A DNA stretch of 64,000 nt from Chryseobacterium sp. 7 (GTDB taxonomy: Bacteria; Bacteroidota; Bacteroidia; Flavobacteriales; Weeksellaceae), in the NCBI RefSeq assembly GCF_003663845.1, contig NZ_RCCA01000001.1, positions 4,092,001 to 4,156,000 on the forward strand, in the 5' to 3' direction. The translations under genes and the position numbers were made by a program. Below are positions 26,050-35,928 of the stretch, in pieces (positions within the stretch are counted from its first letter, which is position 1; every line of letters begins with the position of its first letter). Under the pieces are notes generated by a model. That model made no database searches. It saw only the letters and a program-made list of their open reading frames with translations, and was not told the origin of the DNA.

Positions 26050-26761
26050 CAATTCCATCAAAATTTTTCAAAGAAATTAACTTTTCAGACGTAAATCCCT
26101 CAGCGTAAGTAACTCCCGATAATCTCCCTAAATCTTGAGCACGGTACGTTAAGCTCTCGTAAAAGTCTTTTGTCGTAATCGGAGTTTCAGGTTCCTTAGA
26201 AGTAGGGTCATAAAACTGGGTCTTATAAGCCATACAAGCCTCAAGTTTTGTATTAAGATGCTCCGAGATATCAATTACAAATTCCGGTTTGATATCTTTC
26301 CATTGAATATAATGGAAAACGTGCTTCGGTCTCCATACTTCCTGGGTCTCTCCTTCCAATACGGTCTCAATTTTTCTTAACCCGGACAAAAAGCATGCAT
26401 CAGACACTAATTTCGCTCCTTTTGCATGATCCGGATGTCTATCATCAATTGCATTGGCTAAGACGATTTCCGGGCGGTATTTGCGAATCATTTTTACGAT
26501 CCTCAATTGGTATTCTTCGGAATTCACAAGAAAGCCATCTTTCATTCCCAGGTTTTCTCTTGCGGAGAGTCCTAAAATTTTAGCTGCGTCTGCAGCTTCA
26601 GCTTTTCTGGTTTCATCTGTACCTCTTGTTCCGAGTTCTCCTCTTGTAAGATCTACCACTACACATTTTTTACCCTCTGAAACCATTTTAGCAATAGTTC
26701 CTCCACAACCCAGCTCTACATCATCCGGGTGTGCTCCAAAAGCAAGTATATCAGTTTTCAT
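26042..26761 (-). CDS. bshB1: Bacillithiol biosynthesis deacetylase BshB1
   Basis: BshB1 removes the acetyl group from GlcNAc-malate in bacillithiol synthesis, using a zinc site. The 239-residue protein has AHPDDVELGCGG near its start (zinc-binding HPDD) and DDRHPDHAKGA (HPDH with the third zinc ligand region), both diagnostic of this PIG-L-like family. Start MKTDILAFGAHPDD at 26761 was chosen over the further-upstream Met because the signature lies at residues 10-13. Bacillithiol occurs in many Bacteroidetes as well as Firmicutes. The other bsh genes are not in the window. Confidence 0.95.
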   Translation of the reverse strand: MKTDILAFGAHPDDVELGCGGTIAKMVSEGKKCVVVDLTRGELGTRGTDETRKAEAADAAKILGLSARENLGMKDGFLVNSEEYQLRIVKMIRKYRPEIVLANAIDDRHPDHAKGAKLVSDACFLSGLRKIETVLEGETQEVWRPKHVFHYIQWKDIKPEFVIDISEHLNTKLEACMAYKTQFYDPTSKEPETPITTKDFYESLTYRAQDLGRLSGVTYAEGFTSEKLISLKNFDGIVW

Positions 26762-26842
26762 ATAATCAAAGATAAGTGTAAAATAAAAACTTCCCAAACA
26801 TTACGAATGGGAAGTTTTAATATCTATAATTTAAATTTTAAA

Positions 26843-28495
26843 TTATTTATTGATCTCTGCGTTTAATTTTACAGCGTCCTGATAAGTAGGATCCAACTGT
26901 AAAGATTTAGCTACATAATCCTTTGCTTTAGCTGCATCAGAATCTTTGCTCATATAAGCAACTGCAAAGTAAGCATAGGCAAGAGTCTGTTTGTTAGCTT
27001 CCTGATCAGCAGGTTTTACTGTACTGATGAACTTCTCATAAGCAATTTTTGCTGCATCATTATTTCCTGCCTGTTGGTAAGAATACCCCTGGCTGTAATA
27101 CGCCGGAGCCCAATCAGGAAGTAATGTTGACATTTTTTGCCATGTAAGAATAGCTCCGTTCCAGTTTTTAATATCCTGGTAAGCCGTAGCTAATTTAAAT
27201 AATGAATCAGAATCCTGGCTGTTAGCCGCAACTTTCTGTTTTAATGCTTCAATGGTAGGGTTAGTAGGTCCTTTGTCAACTTCTGACTGAGATACTCCAC
27301 CACCTCCAGCGATGTTAGCTAATTCAAGATCCCACTTCATAGTCTCATCTTTAGCAGCTTTTGCAATACCTACTTTTTGCTGAGCTTCAGCCATTAAAGC
27401 AGACTTTTTAGCAGCATCTTTTTCATCTTTAGCTAAACCAGCAGCAATAAGTCCCTGTAAACCTTGGTCAGCAGGTAATACTCTTGTTTTCTCAGCCTGA
27501 GAAACGAAAGTATCCATATTTTGCTTAGCATCAGCATAATTTTTATCTGCATATGCGTTATAAGCTCTTAATTTGAACTTAATAGGATCATCAATTTTAT
27601 CAAAGATTTTATCTAATACTGCTTTAGAGTTTACATAATCTTCGTTAGTGAAGTATAATTTTGCAATTTCTAACTGAGTGTACGGATCCTCATCAGCATA
27701 TTTTGTATAGTTGATAAGGTCTTGAGTTGCTTTTGCATTCTGCTGATATCTAATATCATAACCAGCCAATGCTTTATATGCAGGGGCATAAGTAGTATCT
27801 ACACCAATAGCTTTATCAATGTTTTGCTTAGCTTGCTGCCACTGTTGTGCTGCCATCCATAAAGTTGCCATTCTTGTGTAAACGGAAGCTTTATTTTTAG
27901 CAGTAGGTAATGCTTTATCATAAGCAGACATAGCCTCTCCCGGCATTCTTTTTAATCTGTAAGCATCTCCTAATGTATAATAGTAATGTGCAGGAACACC
28001 TTTTTTCTCAGCTTTCTCAATAGCTTTAGTCAAAAACTGGATCGCAAGATCTGGTGAACTGTTTTTTTCAAATAAAGTTAAAGCTTCTGCAGCTCTGAAC
28101 AGAACTTCAGCATCTTTTTCTTTGGAATCAGTTACTACTTTCTGGATTTCAGCGACAGCATTTTTATCACCTTTACCTAATTTAACAGCAGCTAAACCGA
28201 TTTTGTTAAGATAGCTTTTTGCATCAGCAGCTAATCCTTTGTTGAAACTTTCTGTAGCCTTAGCATAATCTGGTTCTCCTTGTTTTAAGAAAGTATTTCC
28301 TAAATAGAAGTAGTTGTCAGCAGTAGGCTCTTTAGCGATCATTGCAGTGAAATTCGTTTTTGCCTGAGCAAATTTATCACTATCTATACTGTTAATACCA
28401 TCCTGCAGTGTTTGTGCAGAGGCAAAACCGGTAAAAAATACCACGGCTGCTCCAAAAGCAATCTTCTTTACATTCATATTCATTATATCTTTCAT
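26843..28495 (-). CDS. Secreted tetratricopeptide repeat protein
   Basis: The 550-residue protein has a signal peptide (MNVKKIAFGAAVVFFTGFASAQ) and a series of TPR helices throughout, such as NYFYLGNTFLKQGEPDYAKA, HYYYTLGDAYRLKRMPGEAM and PAYYSQGYSYQQAGNNDAAK. TPRs form a superhelix for protein binding. It is the last gene of the ExbB-ExbD-ExbD-TonB-PstS-like-TPR cluster common in Flavobacteriia, so it probably works in the cell envelope with that complex. Three possible ATGs are in frame (28495, 28483, 28477); the signal peptide fits the last one best, but the longest is shown. Confidence 0.88.
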   Translation of the reverse strand: MKDIMNMNVKKIAFGAAVVFFTGFASAQTLQDGINSIDSDKFAQAKTNFTAMIAKEPTADNYFYLGNTFLKQGEPDYAKATESFNKGLAADAKSYLNKIGLAAVKLGKGDKNAVAEIQKVVTDSKEKDAEVLFRAAEALTLFEKNSSPDLAIQFLTKAIEKAEKKGVPAHYYYTLGDAYRLKRMPGEAMSAYDKALPTAKNKASVYTRMATLWMAAQQWQQAKQNIDKAIGVDTTYAPAYKALAGYDIRYQQNAKATQDLINYTKYADEDPYTQLEIAKLYFTNEDYVNSKAVLDKIFDKIDDPIKFKLRAYNAYADKNYADAKQNMDTFVSQAEKTRVLPADQGLQGLIAAGLAKDEKDAAKKSALMAEAQQKVGIAKAAKDETMKWDLELANIAGGGGVSQSEVDKGPTNPTIEALKQKVAANSQDSDSLFKLATAYQDIKNWNGAILTWQKMSTLLPDWAPAYYSQGYSYQQAGNNDAAKIAYEKFISTVKPADQEANKQTLAYAYFAVAYMSKDSDAAKAKDYVAKSLQLDPTYQDAVKLNAEINK

Positions 28496-28586
28496 TTTAT
28501 ATTTTCTAATAATTGAGTTTTATTCTACACAATTTTCAGACCAAATCAAAATTTTTAATAAGGATAAATTGTGAATTTAATATTTT

Positions 28587-29459
28587 TTAACGCATCTGCA
28601 CCTCTCTCTTGTAAATGTTATAAGGTTGCAGCCCCTCTTTCTGCACAATTTTCTGTCCCAAATGAGTACATGAAAATCTTATAAATCCATTGGCAATATT
28701 AAAATTACCTTCGTTAATAAGAAAATAAAGTACTCTTGTAAATGGATATTCCATTGTGCGAAGCCCCTCAAAATCCGGATTGTACAATTTCCCTTTATTT
28801 ACAACAGGGAGAACTTTAACCATATCTCTTAATTTCTCTGAAGTTTTATCATAAGGACGGCTAAAAGTATTGAGCCCTACAACCCCTATTTTATTGGGAT
28901 ATTTCCCTAATTCCTCTATGATCTTCTGATTTCCCGGAATAATGGAAAACTGAAGGTCTTTTGGTTGTTTTTTAAATTTTTCAGCAACAAAATTCAGATT
29001 ACTAGAGTTGGTACCGTCAAAAATAAATTCTTTTTTATCAGACATCAGTCCAGCATTGATCTCTTCCATGGAAATGCTTTCTTTAGGAGAGTCCTTAGGC
29101 ACTACAAAAACTACTGCATCTGCAGCAAATTTAGAAGGAAGAAACTTTAAATCTGTTCTTTCCTCATATGTTTTTATTTCTTCAGGAGTAAGATTTCTGG
29201 ACATTACCACTGCTTTAGCGCTTCCTTTAAGAAGATCCAGAAGTCCTAAGTCTTCTTTTTGGGTTTGTACTTTAATGTGGGTGTCAGGGTAATTGATCAT
29301 ATAGCCGTCAGCTAATGCTTCTGTAACGCTTTGGAAGGACTCGTCAGTAAAAATGGTAAGATCACCTTTGTGATATGAAGGAGCGTTTTTCTCCTTTTTG
29401 CAGCCTGCAAGCATTATACTCAAAACAAAAATTACTGCAAGCTTAAAACTATTCTTCAT
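28587..29459 (-). CDS. PstS-like phosphate-type substrate-binding lipoprotein
   Basis: The 290-residue protein starts with a lipoprotein signal (MKNSFKLAVIFVLSIMLAGC, Cys20). It has the periplasmic-binding-protein fold of the PBP-like (PstS) group: DLTIFTDESFQSVTEALADG, SSNLNFVAEKF and IGVVGLNTFSRP. No permease or ATPase is nearby, so it is not a standard Pst importer. In Flavobacteriia such genes sit downstream of tonB and may sense or bind a ligand for the TonB system; this role is inference. Its start overlaps the preceding small membrane-protein gene by 11 bases, showing coupling. Confidence 0.82.
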   Translation of the reverse strand: MKNSFKLAVIFVLSIMLAGCKKEKNAPSYHKGDLTIFTDESFQSVTEALADGYMINYPDTHIKVQTQKEDLGLLDLLKGSAKAVVMSRNLTPEEIKTYEERTDLKFLPSKFAADAVVFVVPKDSPKESISMEEINAGLMSDKKEFIFDGTNSSNLNFVAEKFKKQPKDLQFSIIPGNQKIIEELGKYPNKIGVVGLNTFSRPYDKTSEKLRDMVKVLPVVNKGKLYNPDFEGLRTMEYPFTRVLYFLINEGNFNIANGFIRFSCTHLGQKIVQKEGLQPYNIYKREVQMR

Positions 29460-29646
29460 TTCTCGATTTTTTGATTCTGGAGATTGCCCTGTAAATTCTG
29501 AAAATACCATAAATAATCAATACCACACCCAGTGCATAGGCAATAGCAGGTTCTAAAATAGTAAAGAAGAATTTGTAGACAATCACTACAATTCCTAAAA
29601 CGATATAAAACAATCCCGTAACCAGGGATAACCAATTGAACATCAT
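29449..29646 (-). CDS. Small two-helix membrane protein
   Basis: The 65-residue protein has two hydrophobic helices (LSLVTGLFYIVLGIVVIVY and IAYALGVVLIIYGIFRIY) separated by a short loop, then a basic C-terminus (ISRIKKSRNEE). I do not recognise a named family. It overlaps the PstS-like gene by 11 bases and follows the tonB terminator, so it heads the second half of the TonB cluster. Two adjacent Met codons (29646, 29643) could start it. Confidence 0.7.
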   Translation of the reverse strand: MMFNWLSLVTGLFYIVLGIVVIVYKFFFTILEPAIAYALGVVLIIYGIFRIYRAISRIKKSRNEE

Positions 29647-29669
29647 GTAACAAAAATACCAAAAAAAAT

Positions 29670-29697
29670 AAAAAGAGAAGCATATGCTTCTCTTTTT
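29670..29697. terminator. Terminator after tonB
   Basis: Perfect palindrome AAAAGAGAAGCAT/ATGCTTCTCTTTT with flanking A and T runs. It divides the exbB-exbD-exbD-tonB part from the downstream genes, so downstream expression depends on read-through or its own promoter. Confidence 0.85.
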
Positions 29698-29721
29698 ATT
29701 TATATTTTGAACAAATAAATC

Positions 29722-30564
29722 TTATTCAAAGTTCATCGTAAATGGAACACTATAGTAAGATCTAACGCTCTCCCCGTTTCTTTTCGCAGGAGTCCATTTT
29801 TTAAGTTTCTTAACTACACGTATAGCTTCATTGTTGAAGTCGCCATTTGGAGATTTCTCCTCAATAGTAACTGCAGAAACTGTTCCGTCTTTTTCTACAA
29901 CGAACTTAAGCTTAGCTTTAAGTGTACCTTCACCTCCTTCCATTAGAGAAGTATCGAAGTTATCTCCCAAGAACTTTCTTAATGCCCCCATACCTCCAGG
30001 ATATTCTGCAGACTGGTCAACATCTTTATAGATCTCGTTCGGGTTATTCGCTTTTACTTCTACAGTACTAGCTTTAGTACCTGTAGATGGTGGTGGTGGC
30101 GGTGGCGTATAAGCCGGAGCCTTTACCCCCTCCTGATTCTGCAAACCAGTTGTGGTTTCCAACTGCTTAGAAATTGGTGGTGGTGGAGTTTCAATTTTCG
30201 GAGCTTTTACAGGCTCAGGAACTACGTTCTGAATCACCTCAATTTTTTCCTCCTCTTTTGGTGGTGGCGGTGGTGGCGGTGGTTCTTCTTCTTTAGGCTG
30301 CTCGATAATCGGATCTTCTTCGATAATATCTACTAGATCAGCCTTTACTTCTTGCTTAGGCGGAGCTGTAAGATTTTTAATCGTAAGATAGATGAACGGA
30401 GACAAAGCTGCCAAAAGGAATAAAGCTGTTCCGATGATAAAAGACTTTGTTAAAAGTCTCGGATACTGATGTCTAAGATCATAGGCACCATATTCCTTGT
30501 TTCTATTTTCAAATACGATCTCATCTAAAGTAAGATTCTGACCGTATACATTTTCATCTGCCAT
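29722..30564 (-). CDS. tonB: Energy transducer TonB
   Basis: TonB spans the periplasm and passes proton-motive energy from ExbBD to outer-membrane transporters. The 280-residue protein starts MADENVYGQNLTLDEIVFEN and RNKEYGAYDLR, as in the Bacteroidetes TonB type. One transmembrane helix lies at about 42-65 (FIIGTALFLLAALSPFIYL). A long Pro/Glu/Lys-rich spacer (EEEPPPPPPPPKEEEK and more Pro runs) spans about 75-165, and a C-terminal TonB domain covers about 190-280 (EYPGGMGALRKFLGDN, VEKDGTVSAVTI, KWTPAKRNG). Last gene before the terminator at 29670. Confidence 0.96.
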   Translation of the reverse strand: MADENVYGQNLTLDEIVFENRNKEYGAYDLRHQYPRLLTKSFIIGTALFLLAALSPFIYLTIKNLTAPPKQEVKADLVDIIEEDPIIEQPKEEEPPPPPPPPKEEEKIEVIQNVVPEPVKAPKIETPPPPISKQLETTTGLQNQEGVKAPAYTPPPPPPSTGTKASTVEVKANNPNEIYKDVDQSAEYPGGMGALRKFLGDNFDTSLMEGGEGTLKAKLKFVVEKDGTVSAVTIEEKSPNGDFNNEAIRVVKKLKKWTPAKRNGESVRSYYSVPFTMNFE

Positions 30565-30593
30565 AGATTAGATATAACAATTTTATGGTTAAA

Positions 30594-31160
30594 TTACTTT
30601 GTAGCAGCCGGTGCAGCAGCACCTCCTACTTTTTTCTCATAAACAGCTTTTTCCCAAGGCTTAACGTCAGTAACACCGTACTGCTCACTTTTGGTAATTG
30701 CCATTTCATCAAGAATATCAACAAAGTTCTTATATACAGCATCATCAGTTGGCTTAATAATCACAGTAAATTTACTTTGATCTGCAGCTCTAGATTTTGC
30801 CTGCTGAATTACTTTTCTAATTCCTTCTCTATCAAGGGTAGTTTCCATAAGAGTTTGGTCATTCAATGATGTAGCATCTTGTTGGTGCCAAAAAACTCTA
30901 TTGTTTTTTCCTAATAAGATAGAAATTGAGTTTGAAAGTTTAATTTCTGTTGGAGGTGGTTTTTTTGTTTCATCTTTCGGTTTAGCCGGAAGACCCAAAT
31001 CCATAACATTCGGTTTACTAAATGTAGTTGTGAACATAAAGAAGGTAATCAATAGAAAACCCAAGTCCACCATCGGAGTCATATCGACTCTGGTGTTCTG
31101 CTTCTTGGAACGGACCTTGCCGCCCTTGCCGCCTTTTTCTTGTACTTGTACTTCTGCCAT
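30594..31160 (-). CDS. exbD: ExbD/TolR family biopolymer transport protein (second copy)
   Basis: The 188-residue protein has a basic N-terminus (KKQNTRVDMTPMVDLGFLLI), with the essential Asp in the membrane helix (PMVDLGFLLITFFMF). A periplasmic ExbD domain follows. It lies between another ExbD and TonB. Its sequence is strikingly similar to the orphan ExbD at 52244 (MVDLGFLLITFFMFTT, KPNVMDLGLPAK, FTVIVKPTDDA, YGVTDVKPWE), so these two are paralogues that diverge from the first ExbD. Confidence 0.93.
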   Translation of the reverse strand: MAEVQVQEKGGKGGKVRSKKQNTRVDMTPMVDLGFLLITFFMFTTTFSKPNVMDLGLPAKPKDETKKPPPTEIKLSNSISILLGKNNRVFWHQQDATSLNDQTLMETTLDREGIRKVIQQAKSRAADQSKFTVIIKPTDDAVYKNFVDILDEMAITKSEQYGVTDVKPWEKAVYEKKVGGAAAPAATK

Positions 31161-31171
31161 TTCTATCGATA

Positions 31172-31780
31172 TTATTCGTTAGGTTTACCTTCTTGTGATG
31201 TAATCAACCAAAATTTAAGAAAATCAATATCTCTTAAACCTTCAAATAGGCTTTTAACTTTAGGGTACTGAGTTGTAACGTCACCTTTGATGGCTAACTT
31301 GTAGTCAGGGTTAACGCTTAAACTTTCTTTTACCCAGTCAATTAATTGCTTATTTGTACTGTCCATAGGAATACCTGTAGGACTCTTATAATTTTTCTGC
31401 TCATCTGCAGGCATATCCAAATAACCTTTAAGCTGGTTCATTGGAACTCCAATTGCCTGAACTTTCTGGAAAGCAGCTTTTTGGTTGTTGTCAAAAGTAA
31501 TACCATACTTTTGTCCCATTTTATCCAAAAGAGCTATTCTTTCTGATGCATTTTCTACCGGCTGGAAATAGAATTTTCCGTCCGGAGTAGCGTTGATAGT
31601 CATTAAACTAGCATCAGGAAGTAATTTTTCCGAAATTGAAGATGGCGGTTTAATCTGCTCCACATCAGGTTTTTTAAACTGAGTGGTCAAGATAAAGAAC
31701 GTAAGAAGTAGGAACGCAACGTCACACATTGCGGTCATGTCCGTTACGACTCCATGTCTTTTAGGTTTGACTCTCGCCAT
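31172..31780 (-). CDS. exbD: ExbD/TolR family biopolymer transport protein (first copy)
   Basis: The 202-residue protein has a short basic start (MARVKPKRHGVVTDMTAMCD), with the membrane helix containing the key Asp (MCDVAFLLLTFFIL). Its periplasmic part is of ExbD type and longer than in Proteobacteria. Bacteroidetes usually carry two different ExbD genes next to ExbB and TonB; the pair may form a hetero-oligomer in the ExbB ring (family knowledge plus inference). It is 11 bases from the next exbD. Confidence 0.92.
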   Translation of the reverse strand: MARVKPKRHGVVTDMTAMCDVAFLLLTFFILTTQFKKPDVEQIKPPSSISEKLLPDASLMTINATPDGKFYFQPVENASERIALLDKMGQKYGITFDNNQKAAFQKVQAIGVPMNQLKGYLDMPADEQKNYKSPTGIPMDSTNKQLIDWVKESLSVNPDYKLAIKGDVTTQYPKVKSLFEGLRDIDFLKFWLITSQEGKPNE

Positions 31781-31841
31781 TATTATAAAATATTTTTAAT
31801 TAAACTTCTTTTAATTGCTAATGCAAATATCTTGCTAATTC

Positions 31842-32705
31842 TTAGTTGAATTCAGCGAAAGATTGTTGGATACTCATAGAGATCTCGTCGATCTTGTAAG
31901 TTAATCCATCAATTTTAGATGTAAAGAAGTTATAAAGGATAATAGCGATTGCTGAAGTACCAATACCTAATGCCGTGTTGATCAAGGCTTCAGAGATACC
32001 TGTAGATAGAGCAGCAGCATCTGGAGTACCACCTCCTGAACCTAATGCGAAGAATGCCTTGATCATCCCGATTACTGTTCCAAGTAGTGCGATTAGCGTT
32101 GCAACTGTACCTAGAGTAGAAAGGATCATCATGTTTTTCTCAAGCATTGGCATCTCAAGAGTAGTAGCTTCTTCGATAGCTTTGTTAAGCGCTACCATTT
32201 TCTGCTCCTTATTTAGTGTGTTATCGTGAGAAAGTGCTTTGTAAGTAGTAAGACCTTCTTTCACTACATTACCTACAGAACCTTGTTGTCTGTCACACTC
32301 TTCGATAGCTTCGTCAATTTTGTTTTGGTTAAGTAAGCTTCTTACCTGTACAACGAAGTTGTCTAAGTTTCCTTTTCCAGCTGCTTTACCAAGAACGAAA
32401 TATCTTTCAAAAGAGAAAACGATTACAGTAATCATGAAAGTAATCAAGATTGGTACGATAACCCCTCCTTTGTAGATAATACCTAAGAACGATTCTGGGT
32501 GAATGTCTTTTCCTTCAACACTTGAAAAAGCTACAGAACCACTTCCTAGTTTGTCTGCATCTTTAAAGTTTCCTGGGCTACCAAGAACGAATAAATAAAT
32601 ACATACTCCTATAATAAATAGAATAGGAATAATAACAGCTGGATTTAAACCTCCTGCCTTTCTAGCAACTACTTGCTCATCATTTTTTGAAACATTCATT
32701 TCCAT
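31842..32705 (-). CDS. exbB: MotA/TolQ/ExbB proton channel protein
   Basis: ExbB forms the pentameric proton channel of the TonB motor. The 287-residue protein has an N-terminal hydrophobic helix (AVIIPILFIIGVCIYLFVLG), a second (VPILITFMITVIVFSFERYF), and the C-terminal pair with the diagnostic segment TLGTVATLIALLGTVIGMI and AALSTGISEALINTALGI. First gene of the TonB cluster. A TAATTTTG promoter-like box lies on the minus strand at 32756-32763. Confidence 0.94.
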   Translation of the reverse strand: MEMNVSKNDEQVVARKAGGLNPAVIIPILFIIGVCIYLFVLGSPGNFKDADKLGSGSVAFSSVEGKDIHPESFLGIIYKGGVIVPILITFMITVIVFSFERYFVLGKAAGKGNLDNFVVQVRSLLNQNKIDEAIEECDRQQGSVGNVVKEGLTTYKALSHDNTLNKEQKMVALNKAIEEATTLEMPMLEKNMMILSTLGTVATLIALLGTVIGMIKAFFALGSGGGTPDAAALSTGISEALINTALGIGTSAIAIILYNFFTSKIDGLTYKIDEISMSIQQSFAEFN

Positions 32706-32945
32706 ATTTAACTAAATTATATTGTTTTAAAATTTTACAGGGTGTAAATTAAAGGCAAAATTAATTAAAATGCAAGAGTCTTAATTAAACATTTTGCTTT
32801 TTTTTGATAAAGAAATTTTAATACGATTTCGAAATAATAATTATTTTAAATTATTTTATTTATTTTTTCCAAATTTAACATTTCAGTTAAAAAATCAAAA
32901 AAATAAGACACCCATTTTTTTTAATTTCCCAATGTTAATTTTTTT

Positions 32946-35759
32946 TTAAATTACGATATTCACAATACGGTGAGGGACTACAATGATTTTTTTAGGGGTT
33001 TTACCTTCCAAAATCTGTTGCATTTTCTCGTTAGAAATCACCAAATCTTCTACTTCCTTAGCAGATAATTGAGCAGAAAGTGAAATTTTGAACTTCATTC
33101 TACCATTTACGCTTACCGGATACTCAATTTCGTCTTCTACCAGATAATCTTCATTCAGTTCCGGGAATTTTTCAAATTCGATAGATGTACCGTGTCCCAG
33201 TAAATTCCACAGTTCTTCACAGATGTGAGGAGCATACGGAGAGATGATAACGGCAAGCGGTTCTAAAATATTGCGTTTGTTGCATTTTATTTTCTGCAGC
33301 TCATTCACCGCAATCATAAATGATGATACGGAGGTATTGAAAGAGAAATTTTCAATATCATATACTACCTTCTTTATTAAGGTATGTAAAACTTTGTATT
33401 CTGCTTTTGTAGGTTCTTCCTCCGAAACTTCAAATACGTCTCCGTTGAAATACAGATTCCAGAATTTTTTAAGGAAACCATATACTCCGCTTAGTCCTTG
33501 GGTATTCCAAGGCTTGGATTGTTCTAACGGCCCTAAGAACATTTCATATAATCTTAATCCGTCTGCTCCGTACTCTTCGCAGATGTCATCAGGATTTACT
33601 ACGTTATATTTTGACTTGGACATTTTTTCTACTTCACGGTCTGTGATGTATTTTCCGTCTTCCAGAATAAATTCTGCCTCTGCATAATCCGGTCTCCACG
33701 CTTTGAAGGCTTCTGTATCCAATTCATCAGACGTTCCTTTTAATAAGGATACATCTACGTGGATCTGCTGAGTCTGGTAATCTTTAGCTAAGTTTTTAGA
33801 TACATATTGATTAGTACCGTCAATTCTGTATACAAATGCACTCATCCCTAAGATCATCCCCTGGTTGATCAATTTCTGGAACGGTTCATCATGACTGATA
33901 TATCCTCTGTCTTTTAAGAACATGTTCCAGAAACGGGAATACAATAAGTGACCGGTTGCGTGTTCGCTTCCTCCTATATATAGGTCTACCTGTCCCCAGT
34001 AATCTGCCAAATCTTTTTTAACAAAAGTTTCTTCATCATTAGGATCCATATATCTAAGGAAGTACCATGAGCTTCCTGCCCAACCCGGCATTGTAGATAA
34101 TTCTAACGGGAAAATTGTTTTATCATCAATAAGGTCTGTAGCTACTACTTTCTGGTTAGCTTCATCCCAAGCAAATTCTCTTGCGTTTCCTAAAGGTGGA
34201 TCTCCGTCTTCTGTTGGTAAATATTTTTCAACTTCAGGAAGTTCCAAAGGTAAAGCAGAAGTCGGCAATGTGTAAGGCATTCCATCCTTATAATATATAG
34301 GAACGGGTTCTCCCCAATAACGCTGTCTTGAGAAAATAGCATCACGCTGTCTGTAGTTGGTAGTTCCATGACCGATACCTTTAGTTTCGATCTCTGAAAT
34401 CATTTTTGCTTTCGCTTCATTATAATGTAATCCGTTTAGGAAATCTGAGTTTACACAAACGGAATCTTTAGAATCAAAAGATTTTTCCTGAACGTCTTCT
34501 TCAGTTTCTACCACTTTTTTGATTTCAAGATTAAATTTCTTCGCAAATCTGTGGTCACGCTCATCGTGTGCCGGAACTGCCATTACAGCCCCTGTTCCAT
34601 ATCCCATCAATACATAGTCTGAAATATAGATCGGCATTTTTTCATTGCTGAAAGGATTAACTGCATAACTTCCGGTGAAAGCTCCGCTCACGTTCTTCAC
34701 GTCAGACATTCTGTCTCTCTCCGTTTTTTTGGAAGTTTCTTCAATATAAGTATCTACTTCTGCTTTTTGAGCATCTGTAGTAATAGTTTCCACTAATGGA
34801 TTTTCCGGAGCCAGTACCATAAAAGTAGCTCCAAAGATGGTATCAGGTCTTGTGGTGAATACCTCAACGGTTTCATCATGCCCTTCTACTTTAAACTGAA
34901 CCTGTGCTCCCTGAGATTTCCCGATCCAGTATTCCTGGGAATCTTTCAACGGCTGCGGCCAGTCTAAAGTATTTAATCCCTGTAATAATCTTTCAGAGTA
35001 GGCAGAAATTCTCATGCTCCACTGCATCATTTTCTTTTGGAATACAGGGAACCCTCCTCTTTCGGATTTTCCATCCTTCACCTCATCATTAGCCAATACG
35101 GTTCCTAATGCCGGACACCAGTTTACGGTTGTTTCTGCTCTGTAAGCAAGACGGTAATTTAAAAGGATGTCTTCTTTATCGAGATCGGAAGCAACTTTCC
35201 ATTCTTCTGCTGTGAAATTTAATTCGTCATTTTGATTGGCATTTAATCCTTCTGTCCCTTTTTCTTCAAAATGCTGGATTAATGAATCAATAGATTCTGC
35301 CTTGTCGGTATTTTTATTATACCAGGAGTGGTACAACTGGATAAAAATCCATTGCGTCCATTTATAATAGGAAGCGTCTGAAGTTCTTACTTCTCTGCTC
35401 CAGTCGAATGAAAATCCGATTTTTTTCAGCTGCTCTTCGTATCTGTTGATATTCTGTTCTGTAGTAACGGCTGGATGCTGCCCTGTCTGGATCGCATATT
35501 GCTCAGCAGGAAGTCCAAAGCTGTCATATCCTACCGGGTGGAGTACATTAAACCCCTGGTGTCTTTTGTATCTCGCATAGATATCTGACGCAATATATCC
35601 CAGCGGGTGACCTACGTGAAGTCCTGCTCCTGATGGATACGGAAACATATCGAGTACATAAAACTTAGGTTTGTCTGTGTTATTAGAGGTTTTATAGGTT
35701 TGATTTTCCTCCCAGTATTTCTGCCACTTTTTTTCTATCTGCTGATGATCGTAAAACAC
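32946..35759 (-). CDS. leuS: Leucyl-tRNA synthetase
   Basis: This class I synthetase charges tRNA-Leu. The 937-residue protein has the HIGH-type motif HVGH (residues 48-51) in PYPSGAGLHVGHPLGY, the connective editing domain, and KMSKSKYN near residue 711. The usual bacterial length is about 860; the extra residues fit the inserted segments seen in Bacteroidetes LeuRS, including a spacer after the HIGH region with TNKAESID-like text and an insertion before KMSKS. A TAATTTTG promoter-like box is at 35814-35821 on the minus strand. About 240 bases of AT-rich DNA without recognisable features lie downstream. Confidence 0.97.
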   Translation of the reverse strand: MFYDHQQIEKKWQKYWEENQTYKTSNNTDKPKFYVLDMFPYPSGAGLHVGHPLGYIASDIYARYKRHQGFNVLHPVGYDSFGLPAEQYAIQTGQHPAVTTEQNINRYEEQLKKIGFSFDWSREVRTSDASYYKWTQWIFIQLYHSWYNKNTDKAESIDSLIQHFEEKGTEGLNANQNDELNFTAEEWKVASDLDKEDILLNYRLAYRAETTVNWCPALGTVLANDEVKDGKSERGGFPVFQKKMMQWSMRISAYSERLLQGLNTLDWPQPLKDSQEYWIGKSQGAQVQFKVEGHDETVEVFTTRPDTIFGATFMVLAPENPLVETITTDAQKAEVDTYIEETSKKTERDRMSDVKNVSGAFTGSYAVNPFSNEKMPIYISDYVLMGYGTGAVMAVPAHDERDHRFAKKFNLEIKKVVETEEDVQEKSFDSKDSVCVNSDFLNGLHYNEAKAKMISEIETKGIGHGTTNYRQRDAIFSRQRYWGEPVPIYYKDGMPYTLPTSALPLELPEVEKYLPTEDGDPPLGNAREFAWDEANQKVVATDLIDDKTIFPLELSTMPGWAGSSWYFLRYMDPNDEETFVKKDLADYWGQVDLYIGGSEHATGHLLYSRFWNMFLKDRGYISHDEPFQKLINQGMILGMSAFVYRIDGTNQYVSKNLAKDYQTQQIHVDVSLLKGTSDELDTEAFKAWRPDYAEAEFILEDGKYITDREVEKMSKSKYNVVNPDDICEEYGADGLRLYEMFLGPLEQSKPWNTQGLSGVYGFLKKFWNLYFNGDVFEVSEEEPTKAEYKVLHTLIKKVVYDIENFSFNTSVSSFMIAVNELQKIKCNKRNILEPLAVIISPYAPHICEELWNLLGHGTSIEFEKFPELNEDYLVEDEIEYPVSVNGRMKFKISLSAQLSAKEVEDLVISNEKMQQILEGKTPKKIIVVPHRIVNIVI

Positions 35760-35875
35760 TTTATATATCTGTTATATGTTAGACTGAATTATTTATCTTT
35801 TTGACAAGATTCACAAAATTAATGATTTTAAAGTAAATAGAAATTTAATTTATGATGAATTGCCATTCTCCTCAA

Positions 35876-35905
35876 CAAAAAAATCTCATCCGGGGATGAG
35901 ATCTA
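35876..35905 (-). terminator. Terminator of the lipocalin-like gene
   Basis: ATCTCATCC / GGATGAGAT 9-bp stem with 2-base spacer; T-run on the minus strand. Confidence 0.85.
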
Positions 35906-35928
35906 TTTTTATGTCCTGAAGTATATTA

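Noticed and set aside
33244-33687. 147-codon antisense frame inside leuS
   Set aside because: Shadow of leuS, which has all synthetase motifs in its own frame.
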